DNA of 41,636 bases from Candidatus Nomurabacteria bacterium (GTDB lineage Bacteria; Patescibacteriota; Minisyncoccia; Phycocordibacterales; UBA9973): positions 1 to 41,636 of the forward strand of contig JADLDV010000017.1 of the NCBI GenBank assembly GCA_020846455.1, in the 5' to 3' direction. The notes beneath the pieces are model-generated. The model saw only the letters and a list, made by a program, of their open reading frames with translations. It made no database searches and had not been told where the DNA came from. Shown piece by piece: positions 16,545 through 22,666 of the stretch. Every line of letters starts with the position of its first letter. Positions within the stretch are counted from its first letter, which is position 1. The translations under genes were made by a program, and so were the position numbers.

Positions 16545-16946
16545 ATGCAAAGATTTTTTTCTCAGATTAAAAGCCTCCCATTTTTACTGATAAGTATGGC
16601 AATGCCATTTTTTGCTCGTGCTGAAACAGCAACTGGTACAAAATTGATTCCTTGCGGTGGTCCTGGTGAAGATATGTGTACGTTTGAGCACGTACTACAA
16701 TTGATAGAGAATGTGATCAACTTTTCTCTCAACTACCTCTTCTTCCCGTTGTTTGTTATTGCGGTGGTGTACGCAGGGTATCTGTTGATGACGAGTGGTG
16801 ATAATACAGATAAAAGAAAACAAGCAAAAGATATTTTTGTAAATATTCTTATCGGATTGTTTTTTGTACTTGCTTCATGGTTGATTATCAAGTTGATCTT
16901 GGTTGGACTTGGGTATGACAGTTCTATCTTTTCTACATTTTATTAA
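16545..16946 (+). CDS. T4SS-pilin-like small membrane protein, copy 1
   Basis: 133 residues: signal peptide about 1-26 (cut after FARA), a short Cys-containing ectodomain (IPCGGPGEDMCTF, possible disulfide), then two membrane helices at about 58-80 and 95-120 separated by the polar turn TSGDNTDKRKQAKD. This plan (signal, loop, helix, charged KR turn, helix) matches the VirB2/TrbC-like T4SS pilin family annotated across CPR bacteria. It lies 5 nt after the solute-binding gene and is the first of six tandem relatives. Confidence 0.75.
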   Translation: MQRFFSQIKSLPFLLISMAMPFFARAETATGTKLIPCGGPGEDMCTFEHVLQLIENVINFSLNYLFFPLFVIAVVYAGYLLMTSGDNTDKRKQAKDIFVNILIGLFFVLASWLIIKLILVGLGYDSSIFSTFY

Positions 16947-16965
16947 TTCACACACCGAAATACTA

Positions 16966-16974
16966 TGATATACT
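16966..16974 (+). promoter_or_regulatory. Extended -10 abutting pilin-like copy 2
   Basis: TGATATACT, hexamer 16969-16974, ends 8 nt before the ATG at 16983. It suggests that copies 2-4 can be transcribed separately as a leaderless message. Confidence 0.6.
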
Positions 16975-16982
16975 TATCACAT

Positions 16983-17480
16983 ATGAAAAAGATATCCGCA
17001 ATTATGTTAGGAATAACACTATTTTTTGGCAGTGCCATGATCACTACTTCTCATGTTGTGTTTGCGTTAGAAACAGAAGGTGGTGTAGTGGGTACGGGAG
17101 GTGAAGGTGGGGTTGTTGGTACAGGAGGGACAAATACAGGCGGTAGTAACGGCGGAGCTAATAACGGAAATCAGTCACAAGGTTCTAGTGGTACATCTTT
17201 TGCAATCAAAATCAATAATCCACTCAAAAATGTCACTACACTCAATGGTCTTATTGTAAAATTACTCAACATCATTCTCACGATAGGTGTACCGTTCGTA
17301 GCATTGATGATTATTTATTCAGGATTTTTGTTTGTAAAAGCACAAGGTAACGATAAAGAACTCGGCACAGCAAAAGAAACACTGAAATGGACACTTATCG
17401 GTGGTACGATACTGCTCTCTGCATGGATTATTGCAAAAGCACTTGCGGGGACAGTCAATCAGATCGTTAATGGATCATAA
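16983..17480 (+). CDS. T4SS-pilin-like small membrane protein, copy 2 (Gly/Asn-rich)
   Basis: 165 residues from the ATG at 16983; the open frame starts further up at 16965, upstream of the predicted transcript start. Signal peptide about 1-30, then a low-complexity region with two near-identical GGVVGTGG units and Gly/Asn/Ser-rich sequence to about residue 70. Two helices follow (about 92-118, IVKLLNIILTIGVPFVALMI; and 134-155) with the polar turn KAQGNDKELGTAKETLKW. The end of the second helix (LIGGTILLSAWIIAKAL) is typical of the VirB2/TrbC-like group. The repeat suggests slippage-driven variation in the exposed part. Confidence 0.72.
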   Translation: MKKISAIMLGITLFFGSAMITTSHVVFALETEGGVVGTGGEGGVVGTGGTNTGGSNGGANNGNQSQGSSGTSFAIKINNPLKNVTTLNGLIVKLLNIILTIGVPFVALMIIYSGFLFVKAQGNDKELGTAKETLKWTLIGGTILLSAWIIAKALAGTVNQIVNGS

Positions 17481-17485
17481 TATAT

Positions 17486-17884
17486 ATGAAAATATCACAT
17501 ACTAAAAAAATCTTCTTGAGCATATTCCTTCTTTGTGGGTTATTACAAACTACACTTGTTTATGCGCAGTCGCCAACAGTTGCAACAACTACTTGTTCAA
17601 ATAATTTTACCACCATTGTTGATATCATAGAATATACAAAATGTGTTATCTCTGGACTACTGATTCCGTTGCTGTTTGCTGTTGCCGTGGGAGTGTTCAT
17701 TTGGGGTGTGATTCAATACTTGAGGAATACCACTGATCCAAAAAAGCGTGAAGAAGGAAGAAGTTTTATGATTTACGGTATTATATCTCTTTTCGTCATG
17801 GTTTCTATCTGGGGGCTTGTCGGTTTTTTGGGTAATACCTTTGGTGTATCTACTACATTTGTACCAAGTTTACCTCAAGAATAA
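17486..17884 (+). CDS. T4SS-pilin-like small membrane protein, copy 3
   Basis: 132 residues with a signal peptide about 1-28 (cut after VYA), an ectodomain with two Cys (TCSNNF and TKCVIS), helix 1 about 52-74 (LIPLLFAVAVGVFIWGVIQYL), turn RNTTDPKKREEGRSFM, helix 2 about 92-112 (IYGIISLFVMVSIWGLVGFL) and a short tail. Copy 4 shares almost the same core, so the two are recent duplicates. It begins 5 nt after copy 2. Confidence 0.75.
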   Translation: MKISHTKKIFLSIFLLCGLLQTTLVYAQSPTVATTTCSNNFTTIVDIIEYTKCVISGLLIPLLFAVAVGVFIWGVIQYLRNTTDPKKREEGRSFMIYGIISLFVMVSIWGLVGFLGNTFGVSTTFVPSLPQE

Positions 17885-17893
17885 ACGCACTAT

Positions 17894-18592
17894 ATGAATA
17901 TTCCCTTTACAAAGACAACAACATTTTTTCTCGGAATAGTGTTTTGCGTGTTTTTGTTGCCCGTATCTCTGGTGCATGCACAGCAGCTCGAAGGGTCATT
18001 CCAAGGAGGTTCATGGCTTGATGCATATGTACAAATACAGCAGACAGTCACGCCTGTTGGAGGTTCTGTATTTCAAGTAGGCGGACAGTTCGGCACAGGT
18101 GGTACTGGTGTTCCTGTAAATACAAATCCTATCATATCAGGCCAAACAAATTTGAATAGTACAGACCTTGTTAATCAAAATGATTTCTCCGCTGGTACTA
18201 CTAACGGCACTGCGAATCCAAACCAATTCAATGGTCAAACATCAAATACAATATCAAGTTCAGTCCCAGATAATTCAGGGACATGTCCTACCACTTTCGT
18301 TACCGTATTGGATATACTTTTATTTTTCAAATGTATTATAACTGTATCGATTATTCCGCTGCTCTTTGCGATCGCTATCAGTGTCTTTGTGTGGGGGATT
18401 GTGCAATATATCAAGAATGCTGCTGATTCTAAAAAACGTGAAGAAGGACGTAATTTTATGGTTTACGGAGTGGTTTCTATCTTTGTTATCGTCTCTATGT
18501 GGGGACTTGTTGGGTTCTTGCGTAACACCTTTTTTGGTGGAACAGGGGCGGTGTTTCTACCTCGAACCCCTCAACAGCAATCTCCACAATAA
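17894..18592 (+). CDS. T4SS-pilin-like membrane protein, copy 4 (long ectodomain)
   Basis: 232 residues. Signal peptide about 1-29 (cut after VHA), then an extra exposed region of about 100 residues rich in Gly, Asn, Thr and Gln, then the same core as copy 3: CPTTFVTVLDILLFFKC, helix 1 IIPLLFAIAISVFVWGIVQY, turn KNAADSKKREEGRNFM, helix 2 VVSIFVIVSMWGLVGFL. Both Cys flanking the first core segment are retained. The long linker could present a decorated or adhesive pilin surface. The 90-nt gap to the next gene contains new promoter boxes. Confidence 0.74.
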   Translation: MNIPFTKTTTFFLGIVFCVFLLPVSLVHAQQLEGSFQGGSWLDAYVQIQQTVTPVGGSVFQVGGQFGTGGTGVPVNTNPIISGQTNLNSTDLVNQNDFSAGTTNGTANPNQFNGQTSNTISSSVPDNSGTCPTTFVTVLDILLFFKCIITVSIIPLLFAIAISVFVWGIVQYIKNAADSKKREEGRNFMVYGVVSIFVIVSMWGLVGFLRNTFFGGTGAVFLPRTPQQQSPQ

Positions 18593-18615
18593 TCCACTAG
18601 ACAGCTAGGTTTTTG

Positions 18616-18658
18616 TGGTATACTAAGTAGGTTAGTTAATATTATCAGTCACTATAAT
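18616..18658 (+). promoter_or_regulatory. Tandem promoter boxes before pilin-like copy 5
   Basis: An extended -10, TGGTATACT (18616-18624), and further down TATAAT (18653-18658). They give leaders of roughly 50 and 17 nt before the ATG at 18683. This and the hpf promoter are among the few clear non-abutting starts. Confidence 0.5.
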
Positions 18659-18682
18659 TTATAGTAATAATTTTTTAATAAT

Positions 18683-19066
18683 ATGAAAAAGTTTCTTTCA
18701 TTGTCAGCGCTTTCAATGCTTCCGTTTGTTGCACTTGCCCAAGTAAACCCAGGCGGTCTTGGTGTTACAAACCCAAACACTTCAAACGTTACAACACTTT
18801 TTAACTTCGTAAACGACATCGCAAACTGGTTTATTCCATTTGCGACAACACTTGCGGTTATCTACTTCATCTGGGAAGTCGGAAAATATGTCTTTGCCAA
18901 AGAAGATAAAACAAAACTTGAAGCTCGAAATGGTATGATTAGTGGTGCAATCGCACTATTCGTTGTTGTATCTATTTGGGGTATTATCCGATTCATCGGT
19001 ACAACTGTTGGTGTGCAACAAGGTGGTACAAACTGTATCATCAACCCTAACGCTCCTGGTTGTTAA
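18683..19066 (+). CDS. T4SS-pilin-like small membrane protein, copy 5
   Basis: 127 residues with a signal peptide about 1-19 (SMLPFVALA), a short Asn/Gly-rich exposed part, helix 1 about 50-70 (IPFATTLAVIYFIWEVGKYVF), turn AKEDKTKLEARNGM, helix 2 about 86-106 (AIALFVVVSIWGIIRFIG) and a tail with two Cys (TNCIINPNAPGC). It has its own promoters and probably the highest expression in the array: codon choice is more uniform here (for example AAC-rich Asn codons), hinting at a major structural subunit. That is inference. Confidence 0.75.
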   Translation: MKKFLSLSALSMLPFVALAQVNPGGLGVTNPNTSNVTTLFNFVNDIANWFIPFATTLAVIYFIWEVGKYVFAKEDKTKLEARNGMISGAIALFVVVSIWGIIRFIGTTVGVQQGGTNCIINPNAPGC

Positions 19067-19074
19067 TATCTTCT

Positions 19075-19440
19075 ATGTTTTTCTTTCCTCTTATTGCGTT
19101 CGCAGAAGACTTCACCGTGCTTGATCTCATGAAGCGTCTGAATAAGTTCTTGATCAATCCTATTTTGACATTGGTCTTTATTCTCGCGATGCTCTATTTC
19201 CTCTACGGTGTATTCAAATACATCAAAGGAGGAGGTAATCCAAAAGATCGTGAGACAGGAGGGACTCACATCATGTACGGATTGATTGGGATGACTATTA
19301 TGTTTGGAGTATATGTCATTATGAATATTCTCCTTCGGACTGTGGGTATCGATGAGACACAGATTAATCCAGAGACAGGTGTGGTCAATGTCCCAGATCT
19401 CTCTCAAGAGTTCAATGTGCAGATTGATTCAAACCAATAA
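19075..19440 (+). CDS. T4SS-pilin-like small membrane protein, copy 6
   Basis: 121 residues from the ATG at 19075; the frame runs back to a TTG at 19060 overlapping copy 5, which is less likely. It has a very short signal (MFFFPLIAFA), helix 1 about 33-53 (ILTLVFILAMLYFLYGVFKYI), turn KGGGNPKDRETGG, helix 2 about 70-90 (LIGMTIMFGVYVIMNILL) and an acidic 30-residue tail. The Gly-rich turn with D-R-E matches the KKREEG turn of copies 3 and 4. Last gene before a strong terminator. Confidence 0.73.
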   Translation: MFFFPLIAFAEDFTVLDLMKRLNKFLINPILTLVFILAMLYFLYGVFKYIKGGGNPKDRETGGTHIMYGLIGMTIMFGVYVIMNILLRTVGIDETQINPETGVVNVPDLSQEFNVQIDSNQ

Positions 19441-19454
19441 AAGAAAGAAATAAA

Positions 19455-19485
19455 AAAAGCGTTGCATCTATGATGCAACGCTTTT
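19455..19485. terminator. Bidirectional terminator between convergent operons
   Basis: AAAAGCGTTGCATC (19455-19468) pairs perfectly with its complement (19472-19485). It ends the pilin-like array on the plus strand and the SPFH operon on the minus strand. Confidence 0.9.
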
Positions 19486-19502
19486 GCGTTGAAAGAACAT
19501 TC

Positions 19503-20225
19503 TTACAAATCAATCCGCGACCATATTTCTACAGTCGCAATGTAAGGCTTATCAGCGGGTTCAGTTCTGATTGTGATTTTTTTAACTTGTTGAGGGTTAA
19601 TATAATCACTTGGAACTTTTCCGTTTTGAAACCAGACATTTTCGTCATTGATTTTTACTTGGTATGGTTTGTTTGATTTCCAATACCACTTAACACGTTC
19701 ATGAGCATATGCAGGAATTTCATACACAATCTCATCGCCTTGTTGTATTTTCCATACTTTTCCTTCAAAGAAGGTTGGTATAATAAAAAGTACAATGGTG
19801 ATACCATACATGACGTTTTTGACCCACGCATGATCATCACTTAATTGGGAACCTGTAACAATACAACCTAGAATTGCTATATGGAAAATCCAAAAGCGAC
19901 TACTTTCATCAAATGCCCAATAATATGGAGCAAGTAATGGAGTATTTTTTGTGGTTAATAACAACAAAGCGTACACACAGAGTGGAATAACAGCAAGTTG
20001 TATTTGAGGAAGAGCCTCTTCTATCGGCTTTAACTTGAGGTCGTACACATCTTCATCGAGATATTTTTTGTAGCCGTCCAATATTTGTTGAATTATACCA
20101 AACTTCAACATCAGCCAAAGCGTTCCATAGAGCACTAATGCTATTAATGGATATGTTGCTGGTAAGTAGATTGCGGCAATGATAATACCTAGTATCCTCA
20201 TTGCCAAGAAAAATAAACTTTTCAT
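19503..20225 (-). CDS. Unrecognised membrane protein, partner of SPFH gene
   Basis: 240 residues. About four or five membrane segments: 4-24, 25-45, 77-97, 113-130 and 139-156. Then a soluble C-terminal domain of about 80 residues (KVWKIQQGDEIVYEIPAYAHERVKWYWKSN to the end), beta-rich and with several Trp and Tyr. The start is 3 nt after the SPFH gene's stop, so the two are almost certainly co-translated. SPFH proteins are often paired with NfeD-like membrane proteins with a soluble C-terminal beta domain; the layout is similar, but I see no clear NfeD signature. Confidence 0.7.
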   Translation of the reverse strand: MKSLFFLAMRILGIIIAAIYLPATYPLIALVLYGTLWLMLKFGIIQQILDGYKKYLDEDVYDLKLKPIEEALPQIQLAVIPLCVYALLLLTTKNTPLLAPYYWAFDESSRFWIFHIAILGCIVTGSQLSDDHAWVKNVMYGITIVLFIIPTFFEGKVWKIQQGDEIVYEIPAYAHERVKWYWKSNKPYQVKINDENVWFQNGKVPSDYINPQQVKKITIRTEPADKPYIATVEIWSRIDL

Positions 20226-20228
20226 TTA

Positions 20229-21425
20229 TTATTTAGTTTTAGTTTTAGGTTTAGTTTGAACATTTTTAGGATTTTTGTTCGAGGTATTTTTTGCAGACTC
20301 TGCGGCAACGATTGCGTTACCTACACCTCCTGTATTGTTCCCGAGAACGACAACAGATGCATTTGTGTTTTCGATTGCTTTTGCCATTAGCTCGGCATTT
20401 TTGTTTTCGAAATATACAGCAGTCATCTTGTTTTTATTGAGATTTTGGTAAAAACCTTTATGTTTGTTTTCTTTACCAAACAATGCGGCATTTTCTGCTT
20501 GTATTTTTACAACAGCTGCCTCCGCTTCTTCTTTGGAAGTTCTTGATAATGTAAACGTATTTTCAAGTTTTTCTTTGTTTGGTCCAGTAAATTCAAAATC
20601 GATATATGTAATATCTAGAATTTCTACACCAAGGTTTTTTATTTCCTCATGCTCGTTGATTATACCCTCACATTGCACAGAAAGACCTTCAGGGTCAGAT
20701 TCATGCTTAGTTTCATTTAGCCAATCGATAGTTTTACTACCCATAATATCACGAATTGTTGATTCTATTTTTTCATCAACAACTTCTAGTGCATTATCTG
20801 CGTTAAAACGAAATAAGTAGCCGTTATTGATTTGAAGTGTATACAGTATTTTGACTGCAATAGGAAGCATTTCGTTGTCTTCTTTTTTGCCACCTGTGCG
20901 TACTTTTGGTACGGTGTAATATTGGTATTTATATCTATAATGGTTTGTTAGCTGATTTGTGCGAGGCTTAACCTCGTTGTTGATATATTCAGTCCAACTC
21001 ATTTTCCATTCTAAAATTGTATATATACCAGGCGCTCCGCCTAAATAGATTACCCCAAGCCTTTTGGCTCGCTCTCTGTGAATTCCTTCAAGAAAATCAA
21101 ATTTTGAGTCATTGTCTTCCTTATTTTTATAAGGAAGAATATCCCAAACTGTTTTATTTTTATCGTACAAGGTTTTATTTTCAGGATCATTAACAAAGTG
21201 TCCAGGAATTTCAGCAATAAGTTTTTCAAATTGACCACCCTTAAGAATGATATACATTCTATTTGGTGTTGGTTTAAAATACCATGCTGGTTTCTCGATC
21301 TTTGCTTCAGGATCTTTTTTTGTTGCCATTTTCATGATAACTGGATCTAGTAAATCACCAATCCAATTAACCTTAACTGAAAAGATTTTGTTAAGGAATT
21401 TTCCAATTTTCTGTATTGTGTTCAT
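20229..21425 (-). CDS. SPFH / Band 7 domain protein
   Basis: 398 residues. Features consistent with the stomatin/prohibitin/flotillin superfamily: N-terminal hydrophobic or amphipathic part, strands PNRMYIILKGGQFEKLI, the core ending NLGVEILDITYIDFEFTGPN, and a long helical stretch rich in Ala, Glu and Lys (EEAEAAVVKIQAENAALFGKEN) typical of the flotillin or prohibitin coiled region. It lacks a clear N-terminal transmembrane helix. The tail is Thr/Lys/Pro-rich (VQTKPKTKTK). Such proteins form membrane scaffolds. The first gene of a two-gene operon with a strong promoter at 21541-21569. Confidence 0.82.
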   Translation of the reverse strand: MNTIQKIGKFLNKIFSVKVNWIGDLLDPVIMKMATKKDPEAKIEKPAWYFKPTPNRMYIILKGGQFEKLIAEIPGHFVNDPENKTLYDKNKTVWDILPYKNKEDNDSKFDFLEGIHRERAKRLGVIYLGGAPGIYTILEWKMSWTEYINNEVKPRTNQLTNHYRYKYQYYTVPKVRTGGKKEDNEMLPIAVKILYTLQINNGYLFRFNADNALEVVDEKIESTIRDIMGSKTIDWLNETKHESDPEGLSVQCEGIINEHEEIKNLGVEILDITYIDFEFTGPNKEKLENTFTLSRTSKEEAEAAVVKIQAENAALFGKENKHKGFYQNLNKNKMTAVYFENKNAELMAKAIENTNASVVVLGNNTGGVGNAIVAAESAKNTSNKNPKNVQTKPKTKTK

Positions 21426-21569
21426 GTTATTTGTTTTTTAAAGAGTGAGTGATTATGTGATTTTTTCAATACACCATAAGGGAATTTGAGAAGGGGAAGA
21501 GGTGATACTGGAAAAATCACATAACTCTATTTCTGTATATATTATATCACCTTTATTATAAAAAGTCAA
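21425..21569 (-). promoter_or_regulatory. Strong promoter and structured leader of the SPFH operon
   Basis: Reverse strand: TTGACT (21564-21569), exactly 17 bp, TGA extension and TATAAT (21541-21546). Predicted start near 21534, about 110 nt before the ATG at 21425. The leader contains an inverted repeat with 14-nt arms, 13 of which pair, at 21511-21524 and 21453-21466 (TTATGTGATTTTT and its complement), enclosing about 44 nt. This can fold into a long hairpin ending 27 nt before the start codon. Confidence 0.65.
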
Positions 21570-21584
21570 GTAGTGTGATATTCC

Positions 21585-21633
21585 AGGCACATAGCAAAAA
21601 AGACTGATAAAATCAGTCTTTTTTGCTATGTGC
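21585..21633 (-). terminator. Long hairpin overlapping the 3' end of tRNA-Leu(UAG)
   Basis: Arms of about 23 bp (21585-21607 and 21611-21633) with an inner core AAAAAAGACTGAT / ATCAGTCTTTTTT. The outer part pairs with the last nucleotides of the tRNA acceptor strand, so the terminator could only form fully before the tRNA folds. Confidence 0.8.
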
Positions 21634-21712
21634 CTAGGAGAGGACTTGAACCTCCAATCCTTACGGAACTTGTTCCTAAGACAAGCGCGTATACCAATTC
21701 CGCCACCTAGGC
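21631..21712 (-). tRNA. tRNA-Leu(UAG)
   Basis: Acceptor GCCTAGG pairs with CCTAGGC, discriminator A. Anticodon stem CTTGT / ACAAG with loop CTTAGGA gives anticodon UAG, reading CUA codons. A long variable arm and T-arm GAGGTTCAAGTCCTC complete a leucine-type class II tRNA. CCA is not encoded. Confidence 0.95.
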
Positions 21713-21737
21713 ATTTTTGAACTATCTTAGTTCAAGG

Positions 21738-21810
21738 TGCCCTCAGTAGGATTCGAACCTACGACCATCTCCTTAAGAGGGAGTTGCTCTACCAACTGAG
21801 CTATGAAGGC
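21738..21810 (-). tRNA. tRNA-Lys(CUU)
   Basis: Acceptor GCCTTCA / TGAGGGC, anticodon loop CTCTTAA (anticodon CUU), T-arm GTAGGTTCGAATCCTAC, discriminator A. CCA not encoded. First pair of the anticodon stem is A-A, otherwise regular. Confidence 0.93.
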
Positions 21811-21825
21811 GTGTTATGTTTTTTA

Positions 21826-21872
21826 TCACCATCTCCTCGAACGGAGTCGCTACAATTTAGCAGTGAAATGGT
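21826..21872 (-). pseudogene. Possible tRNA-Lys relic
   Basis: Just upstream of tRNA-Lys (minus-strand sense), this stretch follows the D-arm, anticodon-arm and variable-loop order of that tRNA: a degraded GCTAAATTGTAGCG where the gene has GCTCAGTTGGTAGAGC, then ACTCCGTTCGAGGAGATGG where it has ACTCCCTCTTAAGGAGATGG. The acceptor and T-arm are missing. It could instead be a chance hairpin acting as a terminator. Confidence 0.4.
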
Positions 21873-21921
21873 ATATGAGGATTCTATCATATATTGATAT
21901 TTTTTCAATATATTGTACTGG

Positions 21922-22004
21922 TGCCCGAGGTGGGACTCGAACCCACACGGCCGTGAAGCCAAAAAATTTTAAGTCTTTCGTGTCTACCATTCCACCACTC
22001 GGGC
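21922..22004 (-). tRNA. tRNA-Leu(UAA)
   Basis: Acceptor GCCCGAG / CTCGGGC, anticodon stem AAAGA / TTTTT with loop CTTAAAA (anticodon UAA), variable arm GGC-TTCACG-GCC, T-arm GTGGGTTCGAGTCCCAC, discriminator A. Unlike the others here, CCA follows directly (21919-21921). Confidence 0.94.
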
Positions 22005-22104
22005 AAGTGATATTTTTAAAAACATCTAGGACTCTATCGGTCACGAGTTACTAAGTATATTTCTCCGTATTGCTCGAAATATACAAAGTACTCTCGACCC
22101 CAGC

Positions 22105-22190
22105 TCGTCTCCTTCGTTCCACTCAGGATGACTGCGCTTTTCGATTCCGCACACAGGCAAAGCAGTTTGCCTGTTCCTAGACCTAATACA
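22105..22190 (+). repeat. tRNA-associated palindromic element, copy A (at tRNA-Cys)
   Basis: The core is a hairpin CAGGCAAA-GCAG-TTTGCCTG (22153-22172). On its left is TTCGATTCCGC (22139-22149), on its right CCTAGACCT: together these are an inverted copy of the 3' part of the adjacent tRNA-Cys, split at the T-stem/acceptor boundary by the hairpin. Further left is CTCCTTCGTTCCACTCAGGATGA (22108-22130), which is also found in altered form in copy B at 34511-34532. Confidence 0.6.
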
Positions 22191-22217
22191 CCCTTGCGGG
22201 TATATTGAGGTCTAGGG
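22173..22217 (-). repeat. Inverted repeat extending the 3' end of tRNA-Cys
   Basis: CCTAGACCTAATACACCC on the left faces GGGTATATTGAGGTCTAGG on the right around a TTGC loop. The right arm includes the acceptor 3' strand of tRNA-Cys (22209-22215). In the primary transcript it competes with the acceptor stem. Confidence 0.6.
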
Positions 22218-22279
22218 CGGAATCGAACCGCCGTATAAGAGTTTTGCAGACTCTTGCCTTACCACTTGGCGACTAGACC
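22208..22279 (-). tRNA. tRNA-Cys(GCA)
   Basis: Acceptor GGTCTAG / CTAGACC with U as discriminator, as expected for Cys. Anticodon stem AGAGT / ACTCT, loop CTGCAAA (anticodon GCA), T-arm GGCGGTTCGATTCCGCC. CCA not encoded. Confidence 0.95.
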
Positions 22280-22289
22280 ATTGTTATTG

Positions 22290-22313
22290 GTATATGTGTA
22301 TGAACACATATAC
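22290..22313. terminator. Palindromic hairpin between rbfA and tRNA-Cys
   Basis: Perfect 10-bp stem GTATATGTGT / ACACATATAC with loop ATGA, 6 nt after the rbfA stop. It lacks a U tract, so it may be an RNA processing or 3'-stabilising signal rather than a full terminator. Confidence 0.5.
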
Positions 22314-22319
22314 ACTCTA

Positions 22320-22658
22320 TCACAGAGATGATTTCTTGTCTTCTCGTGAAATCGCGTCTATCTGTTGTCTGTTTTTTTCTCCGTAATCAAGTGTCACATC
22401 GAGATGGGGAATTACTCGTGTTTCAAGTTTACCTTTGAGGTATTGTCGCACGCCACCAAGTTGTCTTTCGACAAAGTGCAAGGCTGCCTGCTCTTTTGAT
22501 TCTGGAAGTACTGAAATATAGACAGTCGCTTTTTTGAGGTCAGGTGATACAGTAATACGCGTCACACTGATGAGTGACAACGGAGAAGACTCTCGTTCAA
22601 GGAAGAATGCAATATGGTGACGAAGTTGTTCAGTTACTTTTTCTTGGCGAATAGACAT
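22320..22658 (-). CDS. rbfA: Ribosome-binding factor A
   Basis: Cold-shock and 30S maturation factor that acts on the 16S rRNA 5' region. The 112 residues show the KH-like fold: RQEKVTEQLRHHIAFFLERE at the N-terminus, strands LISVTRITVSPDLKKATVYISVLP with the family SPDL motif, then RQLGGVRQYLKGKLETRVIPHLDVTLDYG. It follows infB by 8 nt, a classic pairing. TATAAT at 22666-22671 overlaps the infB stop codon and ends 7 nt before this ATG, so an additional leaderless transcript is possible. Confidence 0.95.
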   Translation of the reverse strand: MSIRQEKVTEQLRHHIAFFLERESSPLSLISVTRITVSPDLKKATVYISVLPESKEQAALHFVERQLGGVRQYLKGKLETRVIPHLDVTLDYGEKNRQQIDAISREDKKSSL

Positions 22659-22666
22659 AATGTAGA

